Source: an uncultured Clostridia bacterium (GTDB taxonomy: Bacteria > Bacillota > Clostridia > TANB77 > CAG-508). From it: a stretch of DNA of 64,000 nucleotides. Made by a program: the position numbers and the translations under genes. The stretch lies in assembly GCA_944387435.1 (NCBI GenBank), contig CALXEW010000004.1, positions 25,224 through 89,223 on the forward strand. Reading direction: 5' to 3'. Below are positions 1 to 8,883 of this stretch, piece by piece (position 1 is the first letter of the stretch; each line of letters opens with the position of its first letter). The notes below the pieces were generated by a model. It ran no database searches, was not told the DNA's origin, and saw nothing but the letters and a program-made list of their open reading frames with translations.

Positions 1-1641
1 GCGATTGTTTTAGAAAACTACTTTGAAAAAATATTAGGTTTAAATAAAGATAATAATTTAAGAAATAACTATGAAAATTACAATCGATTAATTGAGGAAA
101 TAAAGGAATACCAAAGAATCATAGGGGAAGAAGAAAAAGTAATAGAAAAATTTGAGGAGTCAGCTTCTGAAATAGAAGGTTTACAAAGTAAGCAAAAAAA
201 GATTTATGATGTAAATATAAAAGTTGAAGAAGAAAGAAATGAATTATTTAATGATTTGAGTGAAAACACTAGTTCACTAGATCAAAGATTACAAAAAATA
301 GAAGATATAGTAGATAAAAACAATGAAAGTTTAAAAGATTTAAGAGAGAAATATGTAAAGTCATTGATTATATTTACTGAAAGACAAAGAGAAAGAAATA
401 AATATGCACGTATGCATAGGACATCAGAAACAAGTTATTTAAACCTTTTAAAACAAATAAAAGCTGATTTTGAAAAATTTGATTATAAACAGCTACAGAA
501 CGCAAAAAGTTTTGTGGATAATTATAAAGCAAAAAATGAAGAATTAGTAGAGATTATGCTAAAAAATGGAAGAAACGAGAGAGTTCCTTTTGATGAAGAG
601 GTAATTAAAGTAGCAGTAGAAGAGAGAAGTAAAATTGCTAAAGAAGAAGCGGAATTATATATTAGTGTGTATGATAGAATGAAGAGATTGCTTTCAGAAG
701 TAGATAGTGGAAATATAAAATTAGCAAAATCTGAAAAATTATTAAGAGATGTAAGTGTAAAATTAGCATTTTTACAATCTAAAAAGGAATATATAATAGT
801 ATTCTTGGACAATGAAAGAATGACTGCTATAAATGGAAAAAAAGCACATGCAAGATTAATGGAAGAAGCTTGTAAAAATTTCCTATTAGATATAGAGCAA
901 ATCAACAATTTGTATGAATTAATAAAAAAGGAAACTGTAGGAAAAGCAACAAAAAAAGCATATAAAGAACTATATAATAAAACATATTTAAGAGATATAG
1001 AAGATAAAGAAAAAGACTTTGAAGAAGAGGCAACAAATATAAAAATTAATATGGGAACACTTATTAACTTTAACTATTGGAGAATTGAAGGAGTAAAAAA
1101 TGTATATAATACATTCCAAGAAGAAGTAAGTGAAAAATTCAATAAAGATTTATCAGAATATAGAATAGAAGAATTAGATAGTATAATAGAAGATAAAGAA
1201 GAGAAAATAGAGTCAAAAGAAAAAGTTAAAACATCTAAAATAGAAGAGTTAATTGCTTCTTATGGAAATAAAGAAGTAGGTAAGAGTGATGATGATAACT
1301 ACTACGAAGAAGATGACGAAGACGGCAAAGATGTAGATGACGATTATGAAGACGTGGTTTTTGATGAAGAGGAAGAAGCAGATATTAATAATTCAGGTAA
1401 TGACTATGAGGAAGAAGAATACGAAGAAGAATCTTATGATGATGACGAGTACTATGATGACGAAGATTATTATGAAGATGATGAAGATAACGAATATGAC
1501 GAAGAGGAAATTATAGAAGAAGACGATGATATAACAGAAGAGAAAATAGACCAATTAATAAAAAATAGTAGGAAATCAAATAAAAAGAGAAAAGACAATA
1601 AGCAAGAAAAAGGATTGTTTGGAAAATTATTTAAAAAATAA
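1..1641 (+). CDS. Coiled-coil protein with acidic C-terminal tail (5' end outside window)
   Basis: The reading frame is already open at base 1 and runs to a TAA at 1639-1641, so this is the last 546 codons of a longer gene; the TTG at 256 is internal. The visible part is almost all charged helix (Glu/Lys/Leu/Asn rich), as in a long coiled coil, with no catalytic motif. From about base 1285 it becomes a run of Asp/Glu/Tyr (about 90 residues), then a basic tail ending GLFGKLFKK. There is no visible membrane segment in this part. The gene ends 17 bases before an ABC transporter pair, probably in the same operon. I do not recognise the family. A structural or membrane-associated role for the amphipathic basic C-terminus is only a guess. 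Confidence 0.75.
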   Translation, partial: AIVLENYFEKILGLNKDNNLRNNYENYNRLIEEIKEYQRIIGEEEKVIEKFEESASEIEGLQSKQKKIYDVNIKVEEERNELFNDLSENTSSLDQRLQKIEDIVDKNNESLKDLREKYVKSLIIFTERQRERNKYARMHRTSETSYLNLLKQIKADFEKFDYKQLQNAKSFVDNYKAKNEELVEIMLKNGRNERVPFDEEVIKVAVEERSKIAKEEAELYISVYDRMKRLLSEVDSGNIKLAKSEKLLRDVSVKLAFLQSKKEYIIVFLDNERMTAINGKKAHARLMEEACKNFLLDIEQINNLYELIKKETVGKATKKAYKELYNKTYLRDIEDKEKDFEEEATNIKINMGTLINFNYWRIEGVKNVYNTFQEEVSEKFNKDLSEYRIEELDSIIEDKEEKIESKEKVKTSKIEELIASYGNKEVGKSDDDNYYEEDDEDGKDVDDDYEDVVFDEEEEADINNSGNDYEEEEYEEESYDDDEYYDDEDYYEDDEDNEYDEEEIIEEDDDITEEKIDQLIKNSRKSNKKRKDNKQEKGLFGKLFKK

Positions 1642-1658
1642 AAAGAGAGGTTTGTGAT

Positions 1659-2387
1659 ATGATAAAAATAAATAATGTATCAAAATCATATGTAAAAGGA
1701 AAGAAATCAATAGATGATTTGAATATGGAAATAAAAGATGGAGAGATATTTGGTTTTTTAGGACCCAATGGTGCAGGAAAGACTACTACAATAAAAATAA
1801 TAACAGGAATATTAAATCCTGACGAAGGTGATATTCTAATTGACGGAAAAAGTATTACAAAACAGCCATTAGAAGCCAAAAGAGAATTTGGATTTGTTCC
1901 AGATAGTCCGGACATGTTTTTAAAACTAAAGGGAATAGAATATTTGAACTTTTTAGCAGATATATATGAAATACCAAATGAGAAAAGAAAAGAAAGAATA
2001 GAAACTTTAACTAAAAAGTTTGAAATATATGAGAATTTAAATAGTGAAATACAAAGTTATTCACATGGTATGAGACAAAAGGTTGTAATATGCGGAGTAT
2101 TATTAAATAATCCAAGAAATTGGATATTAGATGAACCGATGACTGGTTTAGACCCTAAATCGTCTCATGATTTAAAAGAGATGATGAGAGAACATAGTAA
2201 AAACGGAAATACTGTATTTTTCTCAACTCATGTGTTAGAAGTTGCAGAAAAACTTTGCGATAGAGTAGGAATTATAAATAAAGGAAAATTAGTATTTGTT
2301 GGAACTTTTGAAGAAATGAAAAATAAATTTAAAGAAAATAAATCATTAGAAGATTTATTCTTGGAGATAACGGAAAATGAAGAGTAA
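1659..2387 (+). CDS. ABC transporter ATP-binding protein
   Basis: A 242-residue ABC ATPase of the multidrug/exporter type (CcmA/YhaQ-like). Walker A is GPNGAGKTT (residues ~35-43), the signature is the variant YSHGMRQK in place of LSGGQ, Walker B is WILDEPMTGLDP, and the switch histidine lies in FFSTHVLEV. It powers the membrane protein encoded next, with which it overlaps by 11 bases, a sign of translational coupling. The start ATG at 1659 follows an AGAGAGG site. The substrate cannot be told from the sequence; antimicrobial peptides, lipids and heterologous drugs are all common for this type. Confidence 0.93.
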   Translation: MIKINNVSKSYVKGKKSIDDLNMEIKDGEIFGFLGPNGAGKTTTIKIITGILNPDEGDILIDGKSITKQPLEAKREFGFVPDSPDMFLKLKGIEYLNFLADIYEIPNEKRKERIETLTKKFEIYENLNSEIQSYSHGMRQKVVICGVLLNNPRNWILDEPMTGLDPKSSHDLKEMMREHSKNGNTVFFSTHVLEVAEKLCDRVGIINKGKLVFVGTFEEMKNKFKENKSLEDLFLEITENEE

Positions 2388-4044
2388 AGTAATTAGCTTA
2401 ACAAAAGTAATTTTTAAAAATTCCTTCCAGAACATGGAAACCGCTAAATCAACAAATGAAAACAAAAATAAGAAATCAGCTGGAATGATAATCTTATATG
2501 CTTTTGTATTTATATATTTAGCGGGAATAGTTGGTGTATTCAGTAACGGGGTAATAAAGGAATTAATTGAAATTAATCAAGAGCAAATGTTTTTAGGATT
2601 AATTCTACTTGCAATAGCATTTTTGGTATTAATACAAAGTATATTTTCAGCAATAAATATATTATATTATTCTAAAGATAATGAATATATTTTGCCATTG
2701 CCAATAAAACCAAGTCAGATTGTAGCAGCAAAAACTAATGTATTGTTACTTACAGAGTATTTTGTGGTTGCAATAATAGGATTAATACCTTTAACAATAT
2801 ATGGAATATTAACTAGTGCAAATATTTTATATTATATATCAATGATAGTTATATTGGTAACGTTCCCAATTATCCCAACATTAATATCAAGTTTACTTGT
2901 ATTAATAGTAATGAGTTTTGCTAAATTTACCAAAAATAGAAATAGATTTCAATTAATTGCAACAATATTTATTTTAGTAGTTGTATGCGCATTATCATTT
3001 ACAGTTAATGATACAAATACAACTCCAGAACAATTAGTTGCAATGATAACTAAGGCTAATGGGCTAGTAGAAATGTTAAGAGGTGCTTTCCCAACTTTAG
3101 GAATGGCAATAGAAGGAATAACAAATGTAAATGCTGTAAGTCAGTTATTTAATTTATTATTGTTAGTAGTTACAACCGCAGTTGTATATGCTATTTATAT
3201 ACTAATAGGACAAAAGCTATATTTAAAAGGAGCTGTTGGTAATCTTTCTAGTGGAAAGAAAACTAAAAAGAAATTTGATAAAGAAAAAGCATTTAAAAAA
3301 AGCTCTCTTACAAAAACGTATGTTGGAAAAGAATTGAAAACATTAATTAGAAACCCAATATTTTTTATGCAATGTGTATTACCAGCGATTCTTTTTCCAA
3401 TATTAATGATAGTACTTACATTTGCAGGAATAAAAGGAGAACAAAATGGAGTTCCTACTGATATTGCGAGTATGATACCAGATAAAACAACAATATATTT
3501 AGGATTAGCTATACTATGTAGCATACAGTTTTTCTTAATGTTTATATATATTTCAGCAACAGCAATATCTAGAGATGGTCAAAATGCAACATTTATGAAA
3601 TATATACCAGTTCCACTTATGAAACAAATAGATTATAAGGTTATTCCAAATATTATAATGACAACATTTATGAGTATTCTTACAGTTGTAATAGTCGAGT
3701 ATTTATTAAGAATACCAATTGTATATATTTTATTAATTACTATAGCTGCAATAATGATGGGAGTACTTCAAAGTTATATATCAATAATAGTAGATTTAAA
3801 GAAACCAAAATTAGAGTGGAGTTCTGAATACGCAGTTGTAAAGCAAAATATGAACTTGATTTGGCCAGTAGTACTAGGAATGTTAAATATTACAATAATT
3901 GTTATTTTAACATTATTATTAGGCAATTTTATAAATAGTTATATTTTTATATTATTAATTGCAGTAGTGTATTTATTATTAACAATGATTGTAAGAAATT
4001 ATATTAAAAAGAATATAACAAAATTATTTGATAAGATTTATTAG
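2377..4044 (+). CDS. ABC transporter permease, large ABC-2-type membrane subunit
   Basis: A 555-residue polytopic membrane protein with about 10-12 hydrophobic segments in two halves separated by a basic cytoplasmic loop (SGKKTKKKFDKEKAFKKSS, around residues 290-308). This fits the putative ABC exporter (YhaP/ABC-2-like) families paired with stand-alone ATPases. Its ATG at 2377 lies inside the ATPase gene, so the two are translated together. A consensus promoter follows its stop at once (TTGACA at 4081), which ends this operon. No substrate can be inferred. Confidence 0.88.
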   Translation: MKSKVISLTKVIFKNSFQNMETAKSTNENKNKKSAGMIILYAFVFIYLAGIVGVFSNGVIKELIEINQEQMFLGLILLAIAFLVLIQSIFSAINILYYSKDNEYILPLPIKPSQIVAAKTNVLLLTEYFVVAIIGLIPLTIYGILTSANILYYISMIVILVTFPIIPTLISSLLVLIVMSFAKFTKNRNRFQLIATIFILVVVCALSFTVNDTNTTPEQLVAMITKANGLVEMLRGAFPTLGMAIEGITNVNAVSQLFNLLLLVVTTAVVYAIYILIGQKLYLKGAVGNLSSGKKTKKKFDKEKAFKKSSLTKTYVGKELKTLIRNPIFFMQCVLPAILFPILMIVLTFAGIKGEQNGVPTDIASMIPDKTTIYLGLAILCSIQFFLMFIYISATAISRDGQNATFMKYIPVPLMKQIDYKVIPNIIMTTFMSILTVVIVEYLLRIPIVYILLITIAAIMMGVLQSYISIIVDLKKPKLEWSSEYAVVKQNMNLIWPVVLGMLNITIIVILTLLLGNFINSYIFILLIAVVYLLLTMIVRNYIKKNITKLFDKIY

Positions 4045-4080
4045 AAATAAAATATTAACAAAAAGTAAAAATATTCTCTA

Positions 4081-4109
4081 TTGACAAAATAATATTAATA
4101 GTATAATAT
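4081..4109 (+). promoter_or_regulatory. Sigma-A type promoter
   Basis: TTGACA at 4081-4086 with TAATAT at 4104-4109 (17-base spacer); TATAAT at 4102-4107 is the alternative with a 15-base spacer. It drives the short transcript with the His-Thr ORF and the terminator at 4247-4293, and by read-through the prepilin-like gene. Confidence 0.7.
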
Positions 4110-4146
4110 TTTATTGAAAACTAAAGAAAAGGAAAAGGACAAAAGT

Positions 4147-4209
4147 ATGGAAAAAGTAAAACTTGAAAGCCTTGAGGCTGTACACACACACACACACACA
4201 CACAAGTAG
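4147..4209 (+). CDS. 20-residue small ORF ending in His-Thr repeats (possible leader peptide)
   Basis: ATG at 4147 follows a purine-rich AGGAAAAGGAC site and the frame stops at TAG 4207-4209. The peptide begins MEKVKLESLEAV and then alternates His and Thr (HTHTHTH) before a final Lys, because an (AC)n tract is read as CAC ACA. It sits between a good promoter and an intrinsic terminator, the geometry of an attenuator leader peptide in which His and Thr codons would be sensed. However, the downstream gene is a surface protein, not an amino acid biosynthesis gene. It may also simply be a spurious ORF over a dinucleotide repeat. Confidence 0.4.
   Translation: MEKVKLESLEAVHTHTHTHK
4182..4204 (+). 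repeat. (AC)n dinucleotide microsatellite, about 11.5 units
   Basis: An uninterrupted AC tract of 23 bases within the small ORF. Tracts of this length are uncommon in AT-rich Clostridia and prone to slipped-strand length change, which would alter the reading frame of the small ORF and the distance to the terminator. Confidence 0.95.
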
Positions 4210-4246
4210 GTTATTAATAAATAAAAAAAGAAGAAAAATGATAAAG

Positions 4247-4293
4247 AAGATAGTGATGAAACCTAAGAAATAGGTTTTGTTGCTGTCTTTTTT
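4247..4293 (+). terminator. Intrinsic terminator / possible attenuator
   Basis: A 19-base stem with several G-U pairs (4247-4265 with 4271-4289), AGAAA loop and a following T run. It lies between the small ORF and the prepilin-like gene, so expression of the latter from the 4081 promoter needs read-through. Confidence 0.75.
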
Positions 4294-4356
4294 GTGTTTA
4301 AAAAAAGTTTTTAAATTTCAAAAATAAATAAAAAATATGGAGGAGGAAAAAGAAAA

Positions 4357-5511
4357 ATGAGAAGAAACAAAAGAATATTAAAAAGAAAGGAAAAGGGAAT
4401 TACATTAATTGCACTTGTAATTACAATTATTGTCTTACTTATACTTGCAGGAGTGTCAATTGCGATGCTAACAGGAGAAAACGGAATACTTTCGCAAGCA
4501 CAAAGAGCAAAAAGTGAGACAGAGAATGCACAAGCAGAAGAAGAAAATATATTATCAAATTATGAAAGTGTTTTAAATAGTTATAGTGGAGAAAATACAG
4601 AATTTATAGATGACCTTGGAAATAAAGTAGTAGTTCCAGCAGGATTTAAAGTAGTAAATCCAGAAGATAATGTAGAAGATGGAATAGTAATAGAGGATGT
4701 GACACATGTAGCAACAACAGGAAGTCAGTTTGTATGGATACCAGTAGGAGAAAATATAAAAAAGTCAGATGGAACGACATTTGATATAATATTAGGAAGA
4801 TATGTATTTAATGAAGATGGATTTATAAATACAGAATTGTCACAAAAAGAACCAGACGGACAATTAAGACAAAATTTAACAACGTCATATTATTGCACAG
4901 AAGGATTAAAGAATAGTGAAACAAATAATACTCATAGCAAAGATATAGTATCATTTATATCAAGTGTAAATGATAATGGAGGATATTATATAGGAAGATA
5001 TGAGGCAAGGACAGAAATAGAAAGAAGTAGTAGAGAAGATTTATTAACGCAAATAACGGTAAAACCTAATGATTATGTGTATAATTATGTAACACAGGCA
5101 CAAGCAGCAAAAGAAAGCCAAAAGATGTATAATGATAATAATTTTACAAGTGATTTAATAAATAGCTATGCATGGGATACAGCAATAGTATTTTTACAAG
5201 AATGTGACGACAGAAACGATAACACAATTCCATATTCAATGCAAACAAAAATAACATCAGATTTTGGACCTAAGGGAACAAATAATTTAAATACAAAAGA
5301 TGAAATTTGCAATGTTTTTGATATGGCAAGTAATTGTTCAGAATGGACTACAGAGACAAATAGTAATAAGAGTAAACCTTGTATTTTTAGAGGAGGATAT
5401 TATAGAGATACTAGTCCAGGATTTAATGTTGCTAATAGAGCTACTGTAATCATAGATGGAAGTAACGACAATATTTCTTTTAGACCTATTCTAAGTTTAA
5501 AAACAAAATAG
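4357..5511 (+). CDS. Prepilin-leader surface protein with FGE/C-type-lectin-like C-terminal domain (copy 1)
   Basis: 384 residues. The N-terminus is a type IV prepilin leader: basic stretch, KGITLIALVITIIVLLILAG, then an amphipathic helix (GENGILSQAQRAK). A prepilin peptidase would cut after the G of KG. After a linker, the rest (about residues 120-384) resembles the formylglycine-generating-enzyme/sulfatase-modifying fold: FVWIPVG, YYIGRYEA, NSYAWDTAIVFLQ, GTNN, VFDMASNCSEWT, FRGGYYRD and a closing SFRPIL. The same architecture recurs at 46995-48080. Function is unknown; such domains are used as ligand-binding C-type-lectin folds, including as targets of diversity-generating retroelements. 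An AGGAGG site precedes ATG 4357. It stands alone between terminators. Confidence 0.8.
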   Translation: MRRNKRILKRKEKGITLIALVITIIVLLILAGVSIAMLTGENGILSQAQRAKSETENAQAEEENILSNYESVLNSYSGENTEFIDDLGNKVVVPAGFKVVNPEDNVEDGIVIEDVTHVATTGSQFVWIPVGENIKKSDGTTFDIILGRYVFNEDGFINTELSQKEPDGQLRQNLTTSYYCTEGLKNSETNNTHSKDIVSFISSVNDNGGYYIGRYEARTEIERSSREDLLTQITVKPNDYVYNYVTQAQAAKESQKMYNDNNFTSDLINSYAWDTAIVFLQECDDRNDNTIPYSMQTKITSDFGPKGTNNLNTKDEICNVFDMASNCSEWTTETNSNKSKPCIFRGGYYRDTSPGFNVANRATVIIDGSNDNISFRPILSLKTK

Positions 5512-5546
5512 AAAATTAATATAGAGTAATGTTTTTAATAAGAGTT

Positions 5547-5585
5547 AAAAGATATTTAAGTTATTATACTTGATATCTTTTTTAT
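5547..5585 (+). terminator. Intrinsic terminator after prepilin-like gene
   Basis: Stem 5547-5561 with 5568-5581, loop TATTAT region, then TTTTTT. It follows the stop at 5511. Confidence 0.75.
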
Positions 5586-5599
5586 TTGACTGTTTTTCC

Positions 5600-5628
5600 T
5601 TGAAAAATATTATTAAATTTAATATAAT
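5600..5628 (+). promoter_or_regulatory. Promoter of cca
   Basis: TTGAAA at 5600-5605 and TATAAT at 5623-5628 with a 17-base spacer, 25 bases before the start of the CCA-adding enzyme gene. Confidence 0.7.
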
Positions 5629-5652
5629 TGTAAAAAAGTTTAGGAGATAAAT

Positions 5653-6882
5653 ATGGAAATAAAAGAAATTGCAAAGAAGATTAGTGGAGCAGGAGGAAGG
5701 CTCTATCTGGTTGGCGGTGCAGTACGTGATAAATTATTAAAAAGGTCTAATTATGACGAGGATTATTGTGTAGTAGGTTTAAATGGTTTAGAGTTTAATA
5801 AATTATTTCCTGAGGCTAAATTAGATGGAAAAGCATTTCCTGTATTTAGGTTGTATGGCAGAGAATTTGCAATAGCAAGAAAAGAAAAAAAGATAGGTGT
5901 GGGACATAAAGAATTTGAGATTATTTCAGGAAAAGAAATAACTTTGAAAGAAGATTTAGAAAGAAGAGATGTAACAATAAATGCAATGGCGGAAGATGTA
6001 CTTTCTGGAGAATTATTTGACTATTTTGATGGAAAAAGAGATTTAGAAAGAAGAGTAATTAGGGCAATAGGAGAGCATTTTAAAGAAGACCCATTAAGAG
6101 TATATAGAGTTGCGAGATTTAGTAGTAGTTTGAAGTTTAACGTAGATAGTAATACAATAAATATGATGCATGAGTTAAAATCAGAATTAAAATATCTATC
6201 TGTTGAAAGAGTTTTTGCAGAATTTGAAAAAGCTTTGAACTCTGATAAACCATCTATATTTTTTGATGTCCTAAAAGAAGCTGAAGTTCTAGATGTGCAT
6301 TTTATGCCAATATATAAATTAATAGGAGCTTTGCAACCAGAAAAGTATCATCCAGAAGGAGATGCTTATAATCATACAATGATAGCTTTGGATAAATCTT
6401 GTTATATGACAAATGATTTAAAAATACGTTTTAGTGTCTTAGTTCATGATTTAGGAAAAGGAGAAACACCAAGAGAAAAATATCCACATCACTATGGTCA
6501 TGAAGAGAGAGGCGTAGAAGTAGTAAGAAGATTTTGTGATTATTTAAAGATACCTACCGCTTGGAAAAAATGTGGAATTACAGCAGCAAGAGAACATATG
6601 AGAGGTGGAATATTTAATAAAATGAAACCATCTAAAAGAGTAGAATTTATAGAAAGAGTAGATAAATCATATTTAGGATTAGAAGGACTACAGATAGTAG
6701 TAGACTGCGATAAAGGAGAAAGGACAGAAAATGATTTGAATTTCTTATCTATAGGTAAGGAATGTCTATCTTATGTAACAGCAGAAAAAGTAGCTAAAAA
6801 ATATGATTTAAAGCCAGGAATAGCTTTAGGGAAAAAACTTCATGAAGAAAGAGTTACATGGATGAAAAAGTTGACAAAATAG
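5653..6882 (+). CDS. cca: CCA tRNA nucleotidyltransferase with HD domain
   Basis: 409 residues. It adds or repairs the 3'-CCA of tRNAs using CTP and ATP. The class II nucleotidyltransferase head has YLVGGAVRD (residues ~19-27), a YDEDYCVV acidic pair for metals, and RRDVTINAMA. The neck has DPLRVYRVARF. An HD phosphohydrolase domain follows (YNHTMIALD, VHDLGKG, YPHHYGHEERG), as in the multifunctional Cca of many bacteria. The length is typical. A separate promoter precedes it, and the metK promoter lies inside its last codons. ATG 5653 has a TAGGAGA site. Confidence 0.93.
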   Translation: MEIKEIAKKISGAGGRLYLVGGAVRDKLLKRSNYDEDYCVVGLNGLEFNKLFPEAKLDGKAFPVFRLYGREFAIARKEKKIGVGHKEFEIISGKEITLKEDLERRDVTINAMAEDVLSGELFDYFDGKRDLERRVIRAIGEHFKEDPLRVYRVARFSSSLKFNVDSNTINMMHELKSELKYLSVERVFAEFEKALNSDKPSIFFDVLKEAEVLDVHFMPIYKLIGALQPEKYHPEGDAYNHTMIALDKSCYMTNDLKIRFSVLVHDLGKGETPREKYPHHYGHEERGVEVVRRFCDYLKIPTAWKKCGITAAREHMRGGIFNKMKPSKRVEFIERVDKSYLGLEGLQIVVDCDKGERTENDLNFLSIGKECLSYVTAEKVAKKYDLKPGIALGKKLHEERVTWMKKLTK

Positions 6883-6899
6883 CTAAAAAATGGCATAAT
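6871..6899 (+). promoter_or_regulatory. Promoter of metK
   Basis: TTGACA at 6871-6876 (inside the 3' end of cca) and CATAAT at 6894-6899, 17-base spacer. No S-box or SAM riboswitch is visible in the short leader. Confidence 0.65.
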
Positions 6900-6937
6900 A
6901 GTAGACGTTAGAAGAATTAGAAAGAAGGGTATTATAT

Positions 6938-8047
6938 ATGGAAAAATATTATTTTACATCAGAAAGTGTAACAGAAGGACATCCAGATAAATTATGTGAC
7001 TATATATCAGATAGTATATTAGATGCATATTTAGAGCAAGATAAAAATGCAAGAGTTGCTGTAGAAACATTTGCATCAGGAAATAAGATTACAATAGCAG
7101 GGCAAGTGACAGCTAATGGACAAGTTGATATAGAAGAATTGGTAAGAAGTAAAATAAAGGAAATAGGTTTTGATAATGCTAAAACTGATATTGACTACAG
7201 AACTTGTAAGATAGATGTAGATATAACAAAACAGAGTCCTGATATAGCCTTAGGAGTGGATATTGGAGGAGCAGGAGACCAAGGAATAATGTTTGGTTAT
7301 GCAAGTTCGGAAACGGAAGAATATATGCCATATGCAATAAGTATGGCTCATAAATTAGCAAAAAGATTGACTGATGTTAGAAAAGAAGGAATTTTAGATT
7401 ATTTAAGACCAGATGGAAAAACACAAGTAACAGTAGAGTATGAAGATGATATTCCTAAAAGAATAGAAACAATATTAATATCTACTCAACACTTAGATGG
7501 AATAGTACAAGAAAAAATAAGAGAAGATATAATAAGAGAAGTGATTAACTTTGTTATTCCAAAAAATATGATAGATGAAAATACAAAAATCTATGTAAAT
7601 CCTACTGGAAGATTTGTAATTGGAGGACCTTTAGGAGATACTGGACTTACTGGTAGAAAGATAATAGTAGATACATATGGTGGATATAGTAGACATGGAG
7701 GAGGATGCTTCTCAGGAAAAGACCCAAGTAAAGTAGACAGGAGTGGAGCATATATGCTTCGTCATATAGCAAAAAACCTTGTTGCAAATAATTACTGTAA
7801 AAAATGTGAAATACAGATAGCCTATGCAATAGGTATGAAAGAACCATTATCAGTTTATGTTAATACTTTTGGAACAGGAACAAAAACTGAAGAAGAATTA
7901 GTAAATATAGTAAAAGAAAAATTTGACTTAACTCCTGCTGGAATTATAAAATATTTAGATTTAAAAAGACCAATATATGAAAAAACAACCAACTATGGTC
8001 ATTTCGGAAAAAAAGATTTGCCTTGGGAAAAAATCATAGAAATGTAA
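6938..8047 (+). CDS. metK: S-adenosylmethionine synthetase
   Basis: 369 residues, a little shorter than the usual 380-400. It makes SAM from methionine and ATP. Hallmarks: [16 protein letters not shown] at the N-terminus, [12 protein letters not shown] in the middle, [20 protein letters not shown] and the loop [21 protein letters not shown]. The C-terminus is slightly short (ends [10 protein letters not shown]). It has its own promoter; no terminator is obvious after it, and a strong new promoter follows within 10 bases. Confidence 0.97.
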   Translation: MEKYYFTSESVTEGHPDKLCDYISDSILDAYLEQDKNARVAVETFASGNKITIAGQVTANGQVDIEELVRSKIKEIGFDNAKTDIDYRTCKIDVDITKQSPDIALGVDIGGAGDQGIMFGYASSETEEYMPYAISMAHKLAKRLTDVRKEGILDYLRPDGKTQVTVEYEDDIPKRIETILISTQHLDGIVQEKIREDIIREVINFVIPKNMIDENTKIYVNPTGRFVIGGPLGDTGLTGRKIIVDTYGGYSRHGGGCFSGKDPSKVDRSGAYMLRHIAKNLVANNYCKKCEIQIAYAIGMKEPLSVYVNTFGTGTKTEEELVNIVKEKFDLTPAGIIKYLDLKRPIYEKTTNYGHFGKKDLPWEKIIEM

Positions 8048-8051
8048 AATA

Positions 8052-8080
8052 TTGACAATAAACAGCTAAAGTGTTATAAT
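8052..8080 (+). promoter_or_regulatory. Consensus promoter of GC-rich cassette A
   Basis: TTGACA 8052-8057 and TATAAT 8075-8080 with a 17-base spacer: a perfect sigma-A consensus directly after metK. Confidence 0.8.
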
Positions 8081-8113
8081 TAAAATCTACATATTTGTAG
8101 AAAGAGGTGGCTG

Positions 8114-8155
8114 ATGAAAAAAGCATTGCTTTTTGATTCTAAACCTCAATGGTAG
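8114..8155 (+). CDS. 13-residue leader ORF ending Pro-Gln-Trp
   Basis: ATG 8114 has an AAGAGGTGG site 5 bases upstream and the frame is MKKALLFDSKPQW then TAG at 8153-8155. It is short, well initiated and placed between the promoter and the main ORF of the cassette, the layout of a regulatory leader peptide. The closing Pro-Gln-Trp recalls arrest-type leader peptides, but that is speculative. Confidence 0.4.
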   Translation: MKKALLFDSKPQW

Positions 8156-8185
8156 GTTCTGTGTAAGACGATATGGGAGGCAAAA

Positions 8186-8608
8186 ATGAAGCAGAACGAA
8201 ATTGCCAGACAGTATGCTGTGAGACAGCTTGAACAGGGGTATGGCTGGCGTAGTAGTGACATCGAACAGATGATGAATCTGTTTCAGGAAAATGAGAAGG
8301 TGGATCGGGAGTATATTGTGCTCGAAAAAGTGGCTAAATATCCAAACCACATTCTTGGTGGCTGGACATGGAGCAGAATCATGGATAATCTTCTATTTAA
8401 CAATGCAATTATGTTCCAGATAGAGGATTTCTATGAAAGAGTTTATCCAATGCTCAAGAAGAAGTTATTGCTTGGTGAGTATGAAACCGAAAAACCAATC
8501 TGGATTGTTATGCGAGCCAATGAACTCAAGCCGGATACGGTATATTCGTTCATTACTAGCTATGCTGGTCACAAGGATTGTATTGTGATGGCAATTAACG
8601 AAATATAA
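8186..8608 (+). CDS. Uncharacterised 140-residue protein, GC-rich cassette A
   Basis: I do not recognise the family. The protein is soluble, with Trp and aromatic residues (GYGWRSSDIEQ, YPNHILGGWTWSRI, KPIWIVMRANELKP, DCIVMAINE). Codon use differs from the surroundings (CAG, CTG, GTG, CGT, GGC are common), and it contains CGG read as Arg at 8306-8308, a codon otherwise seen only at frameshift sites in this window. It has its own consensus promoter, leader ORF and terminator, so it behaves as an imported single-gene unit. The next cassette encodes a divergent relative: both have a P..I.GG..W block, a TE.P..MV strand and a hydrophobic strand near the C-terminus. ATG 8186 follows a GGGAGG site. 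If CGGN were read as Gly here, the product would be truncated. Confidence 0.75.
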   Translation: MKQNEIARQYAVRQLEQGYGWRSSDIEQMMNLFQENEKVDREYIVLEKVAKYPNHILGGWTWSRIMDNLLFNNAIMFQIEDFYERVYPMLKKKLLLGEYETEKPIWIVMRANELKPDTVYSFITSYAGHKDCIVMAINEI

Positions 8609-8614
8609 CGTTAG

Positions 8615-8656
8615 AGAGACTCAAAAGAAAGGTTAATCCTTTTTTTGGGTCTCTTT
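8615..8656 (+). terminator. Terminator of cassette A
   Basis: AGAGACTC arm (8615 on) pairs with GGGTCTCT ending at 8654, with an A/T-rich inner stem and TTT after it. Confidence 0.7.
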
Positions 8657-8695
8657 ACATGGCGGGGATAAATTTAAATTTATGTAATATTTAAT

Positions 8696-8725
8696 TTGAC
8701 GTAGATAGTTCAAAAATGATATAAT
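8696..8725 (+). promoter_or_regulatory. Promoter of GC-rich cassette B
   Basis: TTGACG 8696-8701 and TATAAT 8720-8725, 18-base spacer. A possible hairpin in the long leader pairs GAGGCT (8748-8753) with AGCCTC (8783-8788). Confidence 0.7.
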
Positions 8726-8883
8726 AGAACATGCACTTATTGTAGAATGAGGCTTTAATGAAGAGGAGGTGTCCTTTTTTGATAGCCTCAAAAAGTGCAG
8801 TTCTGCAAACAGATATTGGAGGTATTATGGAGCAGAACAAGATTACTATTGATGGTGAGAGACTTTTTAAGGAGGTGACAACT

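Noticed and set aside
4182..4204. AC tract as a CRISPR-like or telomere-like repeat
   Set aside because: It is a simple dinucleotide run with no spacers; no CRISPR array or cas gene was seen in the window.
6900..6937. SAM riboswitch before metK
   Set aside because: The leader between promoter and start is far too short.
8758..8883. Cassette B protein starting at ATG 8758
   Set aside because: The AAGGAGG site at 8869 points to GTG 8884; the upstream segment has a possible hairpin and no family-like sequence. The 8827 ATG cannot be excluded.
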